The translations under genes were made by a program, and so were the position numbers. Under the pieces are notes generated by a model. That model did no database searches. It worked only from the letters and a program-made list of their open reading frames with translations, and was not told where the DNA came from. This document shows positions 1 through 9,274 of a stretch of 64,000 bases of DNA, piece by piece (position 1 is the first letter of the stretch; every line of letters starts with the position of its first letter). The stretch comes from Pedobacter sp. Leaf170 (GTDB lineage Bacteria; Bacteroidota; Bacteroidia; Sphingobacteriales; Sphingobacteriaceae), in NCBI RefSeq assembly GCF_920984665.1, contig NZ_CAKLBP010000001.1, forward strand, positions 1-64,000, written 5' to 3'.

Positions 1-113
1 CAATCTGGGATTCCGTAAACTTGATTCTTTTCATATTGCCAATTAAAATTAATAGTTTTTCTAATAGCCTCGCTGCGCTCGGTCTAGAATTCTACTTTTA
101 AATGGTCTGAATT

Positions 114-1115
114 TTGGGAAGTGCACAGAGTGATGAGAAGCTTGTTTTCGAAGATGGCCCTGTTCGAGTAGAACCGTATATAATGTTGAAGGATAAATCA
201 TCTGATGAGGTTATAGAAAGAACTTTTCACGCAATCGAAGAATATCTTGTAAATGCTGAGGTTGATGAAATCGATAGAGGCATGACGCAAATAATGTTTG
301 AAAGAATAGCTAGCTACAGAAAAGGTGACCAAGAGAGTAAAACCGATGAAAAATTACATCTTATACTGGATGATGCTGTGTTTCTAATTGATAAGTATGT
401 AAAGGGAACTTATCAAAATAACTTGGTCTTTGCAAAAGATGTTGGAGATTTGTTGCAGGAGATGAAGTCAGTTTTGGAGAATTCAGCGCTTATCAAATGG
501 AGGATGGCAATAAATTTAAATTTACAATCAATATTCGAATATTCCTCAAAACAAGAAACTGACAATGACTTAACAGCGAAGCTTCGTATTCATTCTGAAC
601 TTGATGAAGAGCCTATCAAAGTAGAGTTTTGCAGACCTTCGTTTTTTGCGAAATCAGTACTATATCAGCTATGGTACAATTCGGGAAGACGTAAGTATAT
701 ACTTGAACTTGAAAATTCTTATCATTTACTAGATGCGACCAATCGCCCAATATATACAGTATCTGATAAAGATTTTGTTTTGTCAACTGATACGGTAAAA
801 GACTATGTAGATTTTTTCTTTCGTGCTGTGATTGGGAAAAATGGAGGTTTCTTAATTTTCACTCAAGAAATGGAGATACCATACAAAAGAGACATAGACA
901 TTGATGAAAATATACATAAAAATATCTTGGAGCACATTCAGCCAATTGAAATTATAGAAAGTTCTGAAGAGCAAATAGCGATGGTGGCAAATATATTTTT
1001 CAGGGATGCTTTATTCAAAAGCAATATTGTAGTAAATAAAGATGGTACATGCTCACTTAATAATGAAGAACTTGTATTAGAAAACTTGCCGATTGATACT
1101 AAGGGTTTTGTGTAA
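114..1115 (+). CDS. Hypothetical protein, possibly 5'-truncated
   Basis: I do not recognise this 333-residue protein. It is acidic, looks cytoplasmic, has no signal peptide or membrane helix, and its codon use is A+T-rich like its neighbours. The longest reading starts at a TTG (114). The only ATG just upstream (102) is followed by a stop after two codons, and the first in-frame ATG is at 183. The lack of a good start, and a G+C-rich patch at 67-85 unlike the surrounding DNA, suggest that the 5' end may have been lost or fused. Middle and C-terminal parts are rich in Asp/Glu/Ile and may form an alpha/beta fold. It stands alone. The reading frame is convincing because of its length; function is unknown. 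Confidence 0.7.
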   Translation: MGSAQSDEKLVFEDGPVRVEPYIMLKDKSSDEVIERTFHAIEEYLVNAEVDEIDRGMTQIMFERIASYRKGDQESKTDEKLHLILDDAVFLIDKYVKGTYQNNLVFAKDVGDLLQEMKSVLENSALIKWRMAINLNLQSIFEYSSKQETDNDLTAKLRIHSELDEEPIKVEFCRPSFFAKSVLYQLWYNSGRRKYILELENSYHLLDATNRPIYTVSDKDFVLSTDTVKDYVDFFFRAVIGKNGGFLIFTQEMEIPYKRDIDIDENIHKNILEHIQPIEIIESSEEQIAMVANIFFRDALFKSNIVVNKDGTCSLNNEELVLENLPIDTKGFV

Positions 1116-1192
1116 ACAAACCGTATTGATAAAACGAATTACTAATTTAAGTTTATCATAACATCGATTAACTGCTTAAAAAAGAACAGAAT

Positions 1193-1224
1193 ATTGCCGG
1201 GTTAAAAGAAATGTACCCGGCAAT
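1193..1224. terminator. Bidirectional hairpin terminator candidate
   Basis: ATTGCCGGGT (1193-1202) pairs perfectly with ACCCGGCAAT (1215-1224) around a 12-nt loop. An A-run lies to the left and a T-rich stretch to the right. It sits 80 nt after the stop of the 114-1115 gene and would end that transcript. Confidence 0.6.
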
Positions 1225-1348
1225 TTCCAATTTGTTTGTAGTCTTTAATCTATTATTCGTATGACTTCATATGTTATTGATAACGTATAGGGTCTGCGAG
1301 ATAGTAACGTTATTAATTGTATAATAAACATACTTAAACAAATTCACC

Positions 1349-1751
1349 ATGCAAACGTCAATGATATGGGGTAACCTAGCTGTTGAAGATCTAAAAAGAA
1401 CAAAATCTTTTTAAGCAATTAGGATTTAAAAGCAATGGATATGATGAAGTCGAAAACCTCGCTAGTTTCAAGTTTGGAGATAATCAGTTCGTAATTAATT
1501 TTTTTAAGTCTGATCGCCTTGCCTCCAGTATGAATGGCAATGTCAGCTCAACCAGAGATGGCAATGAAGTGATCTTTTCAATGGCAGCCAAGAGTAATGA
1601 AGAAGTTGATCAATGGGCTGAACTGGTAAAGTCGTCTATAGGAACTCTTAATATGGGTTCTAAAATTCATGAAAACGGTTTTTATGTTTGTGTATTTTCC
1701 GATCCCGATGGACACAAGTTTAATATAGTTTGTATGGATGAACGGATGTAA
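1349..1751 (+). pseudogene. VOC-fold (glyoxalase/bleomycin-resistance-like) gene with a frameshift
   Basis: Translation from ATG 1349 gives MQTSMIWGNLAVEDLKRTKS and then stops at TAA 1412-1414. One frame over, the sequence continues from 1413 as KQLGFKSNGYDEVENLASF and runs to the stop at 1751, ending with FSDPDGHKFNIVCMDERM, a typical VOC C-terminus. A family alignment would expect a residue such as Tyr between Phe and KQLGF, so a 2-nt deletion near 1412 explains the break. The repaired product would be about 134 residues, normal for a single-domain VOC protein. Downstream in-frame ATG 1530 could make only a 73-residue C-terminal half. A sequencing error is the alternative to a real lesion. 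Confidence 0.8.
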
Positions 1752-1920
1752 ATTATTGCTTACATAATAAATAAGAATGTAATCTATAATTTTTACTTAC
1801 GATTAGTATTCACATTTAGCAAAAAGTAATACCAGCGCTCAAATTTGCAACTGGCTATAATTGCTGTTATCAATAAAATGTAGATTTTTTAATAAGACTA
1901 AGGACTTTCATTAGATGTTA

Positions 1921-2012
1921 TTAGTCTTACAAAACGAAAGTATTCATCCCCAACTGCATATCTTTCTTTCAACTGTAACTTTGATTGCACCAATAACGGC
2001 AAAGAGAAAAAT
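1921..2012 (+). repeat. Dispersed intergenic repeat, copy A
   Basis: About 90 nt sharing an ordered set of motifs with copies at 3922, 30401, 30741 and 30825: GTCTyACAAAACGAA, then GTATTCATCCCC, then ATATCTTTCTTTCAACTG, then TTGATTGCACC, then ACGGCAAAGAGAAAAAT. It lies in the 360-nt gap between the VOC pseudogene and the cupin gene. No function is known to me. Confidence 0.6.
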
Positions 2013-2113
2013 CCTTTCTCATAATGAAGATTAATCTTGGTTCCTTATCGCTTGATTTTTAAATGATTAGATAATTCATGAAATTTTTTGGACATTGTAT
2101 TATATACTCCAAA

Positions 2114-2737
2114 ATGGAAACTTCAACAATTGACCGGAGAAACATTCTAAAATGTCTAGCCCTTGCCATGGGTGCAGCAATCATTCCCGAAAATGCGATT
2201 GCCGGGTTAGGAAATCATAACAATATTGGAATCTCTTCCAGTGATGGCTTTCAACCAATACATATAAAAAGTGGAGAAGGGAAAAACGGGAAAATTGGTG
2301 ACGGAGATATAATTTTCAAGCTCGATAAAATGCAAACAGATGGTCACTTTGCCGTAACGGAATCAACCTTACCAGTCGGCATACTTGGTGCACCACCTCA
2401 TTTTCATAAAGGATTTGATGAAATCTGCAGAGTAACTCAAGGTACCCTGACGATTCTTGTTGGTGAGCAAATCTATGAGGTCAATGAAGGTGACTGGCAC
2501 CTGCGACCAAGAGGAATTGTGCATACCTTTTGGAATTCTGGCAATAAACCTGCGAAATTTATCGAGATTTACGCTCCAGGAGGACATGAAGCTTATATGA
2601 ACGAACTTTCGGATCTGTTTATTCAAAATCAAAGACCGAAACCTGGCGCACTTGACCTACTTGCTAAAAAGTATGACATTAGTTTCGACTGGCCCAAACT
2701 CAAAGTCATTATGGATAAATATAAAGTTCATCTATAA
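2114..2737 (+). CDS. Tat-exported cupin-domain protein
   Basis: A protein of about 207 residues starting at ATG 2114. A longer reading from 2078 would put 12 unlikely residues before a clean export signal. The N-terminus has a twin-arginine motif (DRRNILK) followed by a hydrophobic stretch ending near AIAG, as in Tat-exported Bacteroidota enzymes. The rest is a single cupin: PPHFHKGFDEICRV supplies the first histidine/glutamate metal motif, and GDWHLRPRGIVHTFWN the second histidine. Proteins of this layout are small-molecule-binding or dioxygenase-like cupins; the substrate cannot be told from sequence. It stands alone between intergenic repeats. Family is secure, role unknown. Confidence 0.85.
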   Translation: METSTIDRRNILKCLALAMGAAIIPENAIAGLGNHNNIGISSSDGFQPIHIKSGEGKNGKIGDGDIIFKLDKMQTDGHFAVTESTLPVGILGAPPHFHKGFDEICRVTQGTLTILVGEQIYEVNEGDWHLRPRGIVHTFWNSGNKPAKFIEIYAPGGHEAYMNELSDLFIQNQRPKPGALDLLAKKYDISFDWPKLKVIMDKYKVHL

Positions 2738-2893
2738 TTCTATATATCATAATTTCTTTTTTGAACTCAAATGGTATTCGCATAAACAGTCTCAAGAAAG
2801 GAAGGGATGATTGATTAGTCTTTTTTTCTTGAGTAGAATGTTGATAGACAAAAAAAGCAATCTAAAAAAACCAGCGGATGTTGATAGCACATC

Positions 2894-3781
2894 TTATTTA
2901 AACTTTGACGCATATCCACTTTCATCCAGGAACTTTCTAAAGTCTTTTATGTGAAGGATATCTGAAATAGCTTTTTTCTTATTGGAGGACTTGTTGTAGT
3001 AGGATTCTGTAATTTTATATCCAATCCAATAACCTAGATCAGGAGGATAACCATTTTTAGGTTTATAGTTATACATCCAATCATGGCTATCCTCCCTACC
3101 ATCCATAATTTCCTTGAATTCCAACCACAATTTTGCCTCATTAGCATTGCCATAATTATGTGTCTGTTTATTTGGCCCTCCACCGGAAATAAGTTCTCCT
3201 ATGAAATCAGCACTACCTTCATTAATACAAGCAGCCAGTAGATCTAGGCTTTTCTTGGGAATACTATCCTGTTGATAGTGGATGAGTTCATGGGCAACCA
3301 TATAGGGAACTGTTGCTGATTGAATCATTTCGGCTCCTATAATTAAGCCTTTTGGATTAGAGTGTCCTCCAGAATTAAATCTACCAATCACGAAATACAC
3401 ATTGGGATAAACTGCTTTAGGATAAAGATATTTTAACGCCATAAATGCCGCACGGCATTGCTTCTCGTTGTCCAACATTTTTAGGCTGTTCAGCCTGGTT
3501 TTTTCATAGTCATTCTTCCGTTCTCGAACTGTGTTGATCAAAGACGTTGCATTTTCTATTCTGCCTTTTGTAAATGCTTGCACACCAGCGGAACCCTGTT
3601 TTAAATAGATGTATTCAAAAGAGTTGGACTGTGGATCAGCATCAATCTTATCAAATGCTTCCCAAAAGTTTATTATATCCCTTGTTACAAATGATGTTTT
3701 CAGCGGATCAGAAACAGATTGCGCAGAGGAAAAATCGAAAAAAATGATGGTGGCAAAAATTGCTAATAAAGCATTTTTCAT
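2894..3781 (-). CDS. Exported HExxH metallopeptidase-like protein (DUF2268-like)
   Basis: A 295-residue protein with a Sec signal peptide (MKNALLAIFATIIFFDFSSA). The central motif VAHELIHYQQ is a zincin HExxH site, and the downstream INEGSADFIGELISGG could supply the third zinc ligand (Glu), as in gluzincins. The layout resembles the predicted Zn-dependent proteases of the DUF2268 type and some gliding-motility-associated lipoproteins in Bacteroidota. Processing would leave it in the periplasm; no lipobox Cys is visible. Single gene, no operon partner. The peptidase fold is likely; activity and substrate are unproven. Confidence 0.75.
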   Translation of the reverse strand: MKNALLAIFATIIFFDFSSAQSVSDPLKTSFVTRDIINFWEAFDKIDADPQSNSFEYIYLKQGSAGVQAFTKGRIENATSLINTVRERKNDYEKTRLNSLKMLDNEKQCRAAFMALKYLYPKAVYPNVYFVIGRFNSGGHSNPKGLIIGAEMIQSATVPYMVAHELIHYQQDSIPKKSLDLLAACINEGSADFIGELISGGGPNKQTHNYGNANEAKLWLEFKEIMDGREDSHDWMYNYKPKNGYPPDLGYWIGYKITESYYNKSSNKKKAISDILHIKDFRKFLDESGYASKFK

Positions 3782-3921
3782 ATTAATTGAATAAATCTAA
3801 GATAAGATGATATAAGCCTAAAATAGATATTCAATGATCAATAAACAAAAAGCTATTTAAATATAGCCATACCATCATTAAACAGCGGATTTTTTAAGTG
3901 CCAAGAATTCTTAATGAATTT

Positions 3922-4010
3922 TTGTCTCACAAAAATAAAGTATTCATGCAAGCTTTATATCTTCCTTTCAGTTAATAAATTTATATTCTCAACTTATCGC
4001 AACGAGACAA
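3922..4010 (+). repeat. Dispersed intergenic repeat, copy C (divergent)
   Basis: Begins TTGTCTCACAAAAATAAAG, then GTATTCATGC, then ATATCTTCCTTTCAG, in the same order and spacing as copy A. The 3' half is more diverged. It lies in the 370-nt gap before the CxxC-protein operon. Confidence 0.45.
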
Positions 4011-4126
4011 ATGTCTCAAAAACGAAGACTTTACTAAAACTATCCAAAATGCTTAGATAATATGCCTGCGGTAAAATCTTCCGGCAAATATTATCACCCA
4101 CCACTTATTTAATTTCCCGAAATAAG

Positions 4127-4155
4127 TTGATCAATTTTTTTTAAATGTATATTTG
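4127..4155 (+). promoter_or_regulatory. Bacteroidota-type promoter (TTG-N18-TATATTTG)
   Basis: TTG at 4127-4129 and TATATTTG at 4148-4155 fit the -33/-7 consensus of the Bacteroidota primary sigma factor, with an 18-nt spacer. Transcription would start near 4160, which matters for the start of the next gene: its first TTG codon (4153) is inside the -7 element. Confidence 0.7.
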
Positions 4156-4161
4156 CTGCAA

Positions 4162-4530
4162 TTGGCAATTTCATTCACCACATATCACCAGTTTTTTCAA
4201 CCTCAAGTAAGGGCATTTCTGCTACTGATCTTGTTTGTGGGTGCATTATTAGTTCAAGGTTTACACCACCATGAGCAGGAAGTTCTCGAACAAAGTGTTC
4301 ACAATAAAGAAAAAACCTCTCTGTTGTTCAAGTATTCAATAGCCAAAGCAAATTGTAAACTTTGCGAGCTGATCAAAAATCAGTCGCACGATTTTGATTC
4401 GCCGAATCTTCCGGTTTTATCACTAAAAACAGCTAAATATCCTGGGCATATTTTCGGCTACCTTTTCGGCCATACGGATAATTATATTTTCTCTGCAGCC
4501 AATAAAGGCCCGCCCGCTCTAGTCGCCTAA
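4162..4530 (+). CDS. Small membrane-anchored protein with CKLC motif, DUF2946-like ending
   Basis: About 122 residues with one N-terminal hydrophobic helix (RAFLLLILFVGALLVQGL), then a histidine cluster (HHHE), then CKLC, and the C-terminal tail ANKGPPALVA. Small proteins of this shape, with an N-terminal helix, paired cysteines and a GPP-type tail, often sit directly before metal- or siderophore-related TonB receptor genes in Bacteroidota (known pattern, DUF2946-like). There is no ATG. In-frame candidates are TTG 4153 (inside the -7 promoter element, so unlikely) and TTG 4162, which would make a nearly leaderless mRNA. It leads an apparent operon with the ABC ATPase 80 nt downstream. A role in metal sensing or binding is an inference. 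Confidence 0.6.
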   Translation: MAISFTTYHQFFQPQVRAFLLLILFVGALLVQGLHHHEQEVLEQSVHNKEKTSLLFKYSIAKANCKLCELIKNQSHDFDSPNLPVLSLKTAKYPGHIFGYLFGHTDNYIFSAANKGPPALVA

Positions 4531-4612
4531 CTTCTAAAAGGCTAATTATTTCATTTTATTTTTTCGATTTAACAAATGCATGGCATTCGCCTGTGCGTTA
4601 ATAATTATTTTT

Positions 4613-5308
4613 ATGCTTGAAGCTATCTCACTTTCTAAAAACTATGGGGACTACCGTGCCCTGAAAAACCTAAACCTCATTGTTAATGCAGGCGAAGTAT
4701 ATTGCTTGCTTGGCCAGAATGGGGCAGGAAAAACCACCACCATCAATTTATTTCTGGGATTTATAGAGCCATCTGAAGGCAAAATATTAATTAATAAACA
4801 GTCTGTATCTTCTGGTGATGAGTTAAGAAGACAACATCTCGCCTACATTCCGGAAGTTGTGATGCTTTATGGCTATTTGAGTGCTACAGAGAACCTTGAT
4901 TATTTTTCAAAACTCGCTGGTTTTAACTATAGCAGCAGTCAACTCCAATCATTACTAAGTGAAAGCGGATTACAAGAAGCTGCCCACCACAAGCGCTTAA
5001 ACGGATTCAGTAAAGGAATGCGACAAAAGGTTGGGATAGCCATCGCTGTCGCAAAAGATGCAAAGATTATTCTAATGGATGAACCCACAAGCGGCCTTGA
5101 TCCTAAAGCAACTGCCGAATTTAGTTTGCTGATTAAAAAACTCGCAAATGAAGGTCGCTCGATACTGATGGCTACTCATGATATTTTTAATGCAGTGGAA
5201 ATCGCGACCCATATCGGGATTATGAAACAGGGAGAACTGATTCATACCCTTAAAGCAAACGAAATATCTGCGACTGATCTTCAAAAACTGTACCTGCAAA
5301 CCATTTAA
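4613..5308 (+). CDS. ABC transporter ATP-binding protein
   Basis: A 231-residue ATPase starting at ATG 4613; the longer reading from 4580 adds an unlikely hydrophobic tail. Motifs in order: Walker A GQNGAGKTT, a Q-loop-region residue replaced by Glu in YIPEVV, signature FSKGMRQ, Walker B ILMDEPTSGLDP and switch histidine in MATHD. This is the single-domain form typical of ABC-2 transporters, so it needs separate permeases; the two DUF3526 genes downstream (7825 and 9275) are the obvious partners. The TonB receptor gene starts 9 nt after its stop, which argues for one transcript. Direction and substrate of transport are not shown by the sequence. Confidence 0.92.
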   Translation: MLEAISLSKNYGDYRALKNLNLIVNAGEVYCLLGQNGAGKTTTINLFLGFIEPSEGKILINKQSVSSGDELRRQHLAYIPEVVMLYGYLSATENLDYFSKLAGFNYSSSQLQSLLSESGLQEAAHHKRLNGFSKGMRQKVGIAIAVAKDAKIILMDEPTSGLDPKATAEFSLLIKKLANEGRSILMATHDIFNAVEIATHIGIMKQGELIHTLKANEISATDLQKLYLQTI

Positions 5309-5317
5309 AGTTTTAAG

Positions 5318-7825
5318 ATGTATCACATAAATAAATCAGGCTATTTCCTGCAATTCGTTTTTATTTCACTTCTGCTGCTGGCCGTTTTACCGTCCGCATA
5401 TGCGCAATCGAAACTAAGCGGAAAGGTGACCGACCGAACGGGCCTAGCGATTAAGGGTGCAACACTCCTTTTCAACAAGAACAATAAAGATTTAGTTACC
5501 AGTACCGATACACTAGGTGTGTTTTCTATTACGTTGGAGAAAAACAGCACATATCAGCTCCGCGTAACGGCACTGGGTTTTACTACTTACCAGGCAAATA
5601 TTAAAACTGCATTGGCTGATAGCTTAATCAAAGATCCAATAATGCTTGATGCCACCAACCAGGAGCTCCAAACCGTTGAAGTAGTAGGCACTAACGATAA
5701 AAAATACTATGGAAACTACTCCTTTTCTGCCACTAAAACAGCGAGTTTAAACAAGGATATTTCACAGGCTATCTCTACAATTTCCAAAGAGTTAATTGCT
5801 GATCGCCAGGCGGGTGTGCTATCTGAAGCCATTAAAAACGTAACGAGTGTATCACAAAGCAGCTTTTACAATCAATTCGCTATCCGCGGAATTAATCAGA
5901 ATGAAGAGGGCGTTATTATCAATGGTATGCGTACCCGCCAAAATTATTTCAACCAGCCACTTACGAGTAATCTGGAGCGAATTGAGGTGATTAAAGGACC
6001 TGCAAGCGCTACCTTTTCAAGCGTAGATCCTGGAGGAAGTATTAATCTGGTAACCAAAAAACCTTTGCCTCAAAAACGCCGTGAAATCAGCATCTCAGGC
6101 GGTAGCTTTAGCACCTTCCGTGGTGCCCTTGATTTTACAGGCCCCATGGATGAGGGCAAAACCCTATTGTACAGACTTAATGTCGGGTATGAAAACAGTA
6201 GAAGCTTTCGCGATCTCCAGTTCAGGAAAGGCTATATCATTGCACCTTCGTTCTCCTATATCCCAAATGAGAAAACCAGTTTAAGTATTGAAGTGGTGGT
6301 TAACAATAGTGATTCGAGGCTTGATCGCGGGCAAGCGATTTTTGGTGCCACAGCCGGTCAGACAGATCTAAGCAGCACACCAATCCGCTTTAATATGGGC
6401 GCCAGCAATGATAAGTTTAACACGCGTGATGTAATGCTGATGGCCAACTTTTCTCATAAGCTAAGTAAAAACCTATCTATCAATTTAGTTTACATGAAAC
6501 AGGACTGGAACGAAGACCTGGTAGAGCACCGCACAAACAATGCCTTTGCCCTCGACGAAAATAGCCAGCCGATTCGCAGTCTGGCAGGAATGATTGCCGT
6601 ACAGAGACAACAAAAGTTTAGTACAGAAAACTTGAGTCCATATTTCTCTCTTTCAGCTAATAGTTTCGGTGTTAGGCATCATATTGTTGCCGGCTACGAT
6701 CGCATCAGCACACAAAAACTTCGCGGTGGTGGATCGAGTACCGCACAGGGATACCGTTTGAAAGATGGTACGGTAACGCCCAGATATGATGCAGCAAAAA
6801 AAAATCTTTATCAGTTTAGCATTGTCAATGGTGTAAATGCGCCTGTACCAAATGTAGAACATTTCTACCTGCTTAATCCCTCCTATACACTTAAAAGCCT
6901 AAGCGATTATACCTTTTCCAAAACCGAAATCGCACCGGCATACTATCTGGTAAATGCTGTTTATCTTCAGGATCAGGCTACAGTAGGCCGGTTTACAATT
7001 ACCTTGGGTTTAAGGCAGGAATGGTATGAAGATTATGCCAATTATCAGCTGGCTACCGAGCAGAAAATAAACTTTGCGAAACTGCTTCCCAGACTGGGCG
7101 CAACTTTCCGCATTAATCCACAGATAAATGCTTATGCAACCTATCTGCAGGGTTATCAGCCACAGGGCAATACCTCTTCGCTGGTCATCACTCCTCCGCC
7201 TTCCGGTTCAAATTTCAAACCACTGGAAAGTGATCTTCGTGAATTCGGCATCAAATCAGAATGGCTCGATGGAAATTTGATGGTTAATGTTGCCGCATTT
7301 GAAATCAACCAGAAAAACCTGCTTATGAACGCCAATGATCCTTTGGACGTCAATCGTCTTATCGAAAGAGGCGCTCAGCGAAGCCGGGGGATTGAGATCG
7401 AATCTTCGGGTTTCATCAAAGATAACTGGCAGTTTAATATTGGCTATAGCTATGTAAATGCTATTTTAACAGCGGATTTTAATCCCCAAATCACCGGTCA
7501 ACGCGTTCAGAATACGCCAAGGCACAGCGCAAGCCTTTGGACAAGGTATGATCTCCGCCAGGCAAAACTTAAAGGCCTGGGTTTTGGTGCAGGGCTACAG
7601 TATAGCGGCAACAAACTGCCGCTTTACATCCGAGATTTTACGCTGCCTGCTTATACCGTGGTTGATGCTGCAGTTTATTACTCACCAAATACATCCAAAG
7701 TGCAAATTTCTATGAACCTCAACAACATCCTGAACAAAACCTATTGGGTGGGTGCACAAAATTACCTGCGTCTTTTTCCAGGTACACCAAGAAATGTGAT
7801 GTTTAATATAACTTATCGTATTTAA
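5318..7825 (+). CDS. TonB-dependent siderophore-type receptor with carboxypeptidase-like domain
   Basis: 835 residues: a signal peptide to about residue 29 (LPSAYAQ), a carboxypeptidase-regulatory-like domain at about 33-118, a plug domain at about 150-250 (FAIRGINQNEEGVIINGM; EVIKGPASATFSSVDPGGSI) and a 22-strand-type barrel ending in the terminal aromatic region NVMFNITYRI. The plug matches siderophore receptors rather than SusC proteins (no long SusC signature, no SusD neighbour). It is placed between an ABC ATPase and two ABC permeases, overlapping the first permease by one base. Likely imports a metal chelate through the outer membrane with TonB-ExbBD energy; the ligand is unknown. Confidence 0.92.
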   Translation: MYHINKSGYFLQFVFISLLLLAVLPSAYAQSKLSGKVTDRTGLAIKGATLLFNKNNKDLVTSTDTLGVFSITLEKNSTYQLRVTALGFTTYQANIKTALADSLIKDPIMLDATNQELQTVEVVGTNDKKYYGNYSFSATKTASLNKDISQAISTISKELIADRQAGVLSEAIKNVTSVSQSSFYNQFAIRGINQNEEGVIINGMRTRQNYFNQPLTSNLERIEVIKGPASATFSSVDPGGSINLVTKKPLPQKRREISISGGSFSTFRGALDFTGPMDEGKTLLYRLNVGYENSRSFRDLQFRKGYIIAPSFSYIPNEKTSLSIEVVVNNSDSRLDRGQAIFGATAGQTDLSSTPIRFNMGASNDKFNTRDVMLMANFSHKLSKNLSINLVYMKQDWNEDLVEHRTNNAFALDENSQPIRSLAGMIAVQRQQKFSTENLSPYFSLSANSFGVRHHIVAGYDRISTQKLRGGGSSTAQGYRLKDGTVTPRYDAAKKNLYQFSIVNGVNAPVPNVEHFYLLNPSYTLKSLSDYTFSKTEIAPAYYLVNAVYLQDQATVGRFTITLGLRQEWYEDYANYQLATEQKINFAKLLPRLGATFRINPQINAYATYLQGYQPQGNTSSLVITPPPSGSNFKPLESDLREFGIKSEWLDGNLMVNVAAFEINQKNLLMNANDPLDVNRLIERGAQRSRGIEIESSGFIKDNWQFNIGYSYVNAILTADFNPQITGQRVQNTPRHSASLWTRYDLRQAKLKGLGFGAGLQYSGNKLPLYIRDFTLPAYTVVDAAVYYSPNTSKVQISMNLNNILNKTYWVGAQNYLRLFPGTPRNVMFNITYRI

Positions 7826-9270
7826 TGAAAAATATTGTTTTTACCATATCCCGGCAAAGCTACAAAAATATAATAGCCAATCGGGCTACTTTGGCCTTAG
7901 CGGTTCTTCTCGGCCTTTCACTTTGCCTGGCAACCTATGTTGGATGGCAGAATTTTAAATCGCAAAATAGCCAGCGCCTGCACTACAAACAACTTGTTCG
8001 GGCGCAGTGGCTGGCCAAGCCAGACAAACATCCACACCGGATGGCCCATTACGGATATCTTGCTTTCAGGGAAAAGCATGAACTGAGCTTTTTCGATTTT
8101 GGAATAGAAAGTTTTGCCGGTGTTTCTATTTTCCTAGAGGCACACAAACAAAATACGGTCAATTTTAGCGAAGCTGGTTTTTCTAACGGTATGCTGCGAT
8201 TTGGAGAAATAAGCGTAGCCATGGTGCTGCAGCTTCTTGTTCCACTGCTGATTATTTTTCTTGGATACGATAGCATTTCTGCAGAAAGGGAATCAGGAAC
8301 GCTGAAAATTCTACTGTGTCAAAAAGTAACCTGGAAAAAACTTTTATGGGGTAAAACCTTTGGAATTTTAGCTGTAGTACTTTCCATGTTTATTCCGCTG
8401 ATTTTATTGACCATATCGCTATGGGCATCTTTAAGCGATTGGGCAGTAAGCGGAGATTCGGCCATTAGGCTACTGATATTGATTATCTGCTACTCCGCAT
8501 ATTTTTTCATCATCGTGGCGATAACCGTTTTGGTTTCTGCATTTTCAAAAAGCTCCAGAACAGTATTAACTACGCTGCTTGCTGCCTGGATTGTGCTGAT
8601 CATCATCGTTCCGAGGATTACACAGGCCGTTGGGAACAGGATTTTTCCGGTTCCATCCAAACTTGAATTTTTGGACCAGATTGCCTCCGATGTTCAAAAG
8701 CAAGGTGATAGTCATGATGCGAATGACCTTCACTATGCCGGAATAAAAGATTCTTTGCTCAAAGCTTACCGCGTAGATGACGTGAAAAAACTGCCTTTTA
8801 ATTATGGCGGCTTCATTATGGCAGAAGGAGAACGGATTACCTCAGGCATCTATTCCGCTCACCAAAAAAAACTGAACGAGAAATTTCAGCGGCAAAACAG
8901 CATTACCGCTATGGTAGCCTTGCTCAATCCATACCTGGCATTAAAACAGGTATCAATGGCTTTAACGGCTTCAGATTTTGAGACTTTCGTAGATTTCCAG
9001 AATCAGGCCGAAGCTTATCGCTATGGATTGGCGCAAAAAATGAACAAGCTTCAAATTGATAAAATCAGTAATGAGAAGCCAGATGAACACGACAAACCGC
9101 TTTCCATCAGCCGCTCCAACTGGGCAGAACAGCCCGATTTTAATTATAAGTTTAAGTTTTACGGTAAAGTAGTGCGTCAGGAAGGCGTTGCTCTTACTGC
9201 CCTGGCGCTTTGGCTAGTAATGGTTATTCTTTTACTTCAATATTCCCCTCGTTGGATCAAAACAGTTTAG
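7825..9270 (+). CDS. ABC transporter permease, DUF3526 family (first copy)
   Basis: 481 residues. An N-terminal membrane helix (ATLALAVLLGLSLCLATYVG) is followed by a roughly 100-residue extracytoplasmic segment, then four or five helices around residues 130-265 and a final helix near the C-terminus. The short motif AERESGTLKILL before the central helices is the coupling region seen in ABC-2/NosY-like permeases. The large soluble insert rich in Lys/Gln (about 270-440) is typical of DUF3526 proteins. Its ATG overlaps the TonB receptor stop by one base, and the second permease follows after 4 nt, so translational coupling is likely. The two permeases probably form a heterodimer with the ATPase at 4613. 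Confidence 0.85.
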   Translation: MKNIVFTISRQSYKNIIANRATLALAVLLGLSLCLATYVGWQNFKSQNSQRLHYKQLVRAQWLAKPDKHPHRMAHYGYLAFREKHELSFFDFGIESFAGVSIFLEAHKQNTVNFSEAGFSNGMLRFGEISVAMVLQLLVPLLIIFLGYDSISAERESGTLKILLCQKVTWKKLLWGKTFGILAVVLSMFIPLILLTISLWASLSDWAVSGDSAIRLLILIICYSAYFFIIVAITVLVSAFSKSSRTVLTTLLAAWIVLIIIVPRITQAVGNRIFPVPSKLEFLDQIASDVQKQGDSHDANDLHYAGIKDSLLKAYRVDDVKKLPFNYGGFIMAEGERITSGIYSAHQKKLNEKFQRQNSITAMVALLNPYLALKQVSMALTASDFETFVDFQNQAEAYRYGLAQKMNKLQIDKISNEKPDEHDKPLSISRSNWAEQPDFNYKFKFYGKVVRQEGVALTALALWLVMVILLLQYSPRWIKTV

Positions 9271-9274
9271 CAAA

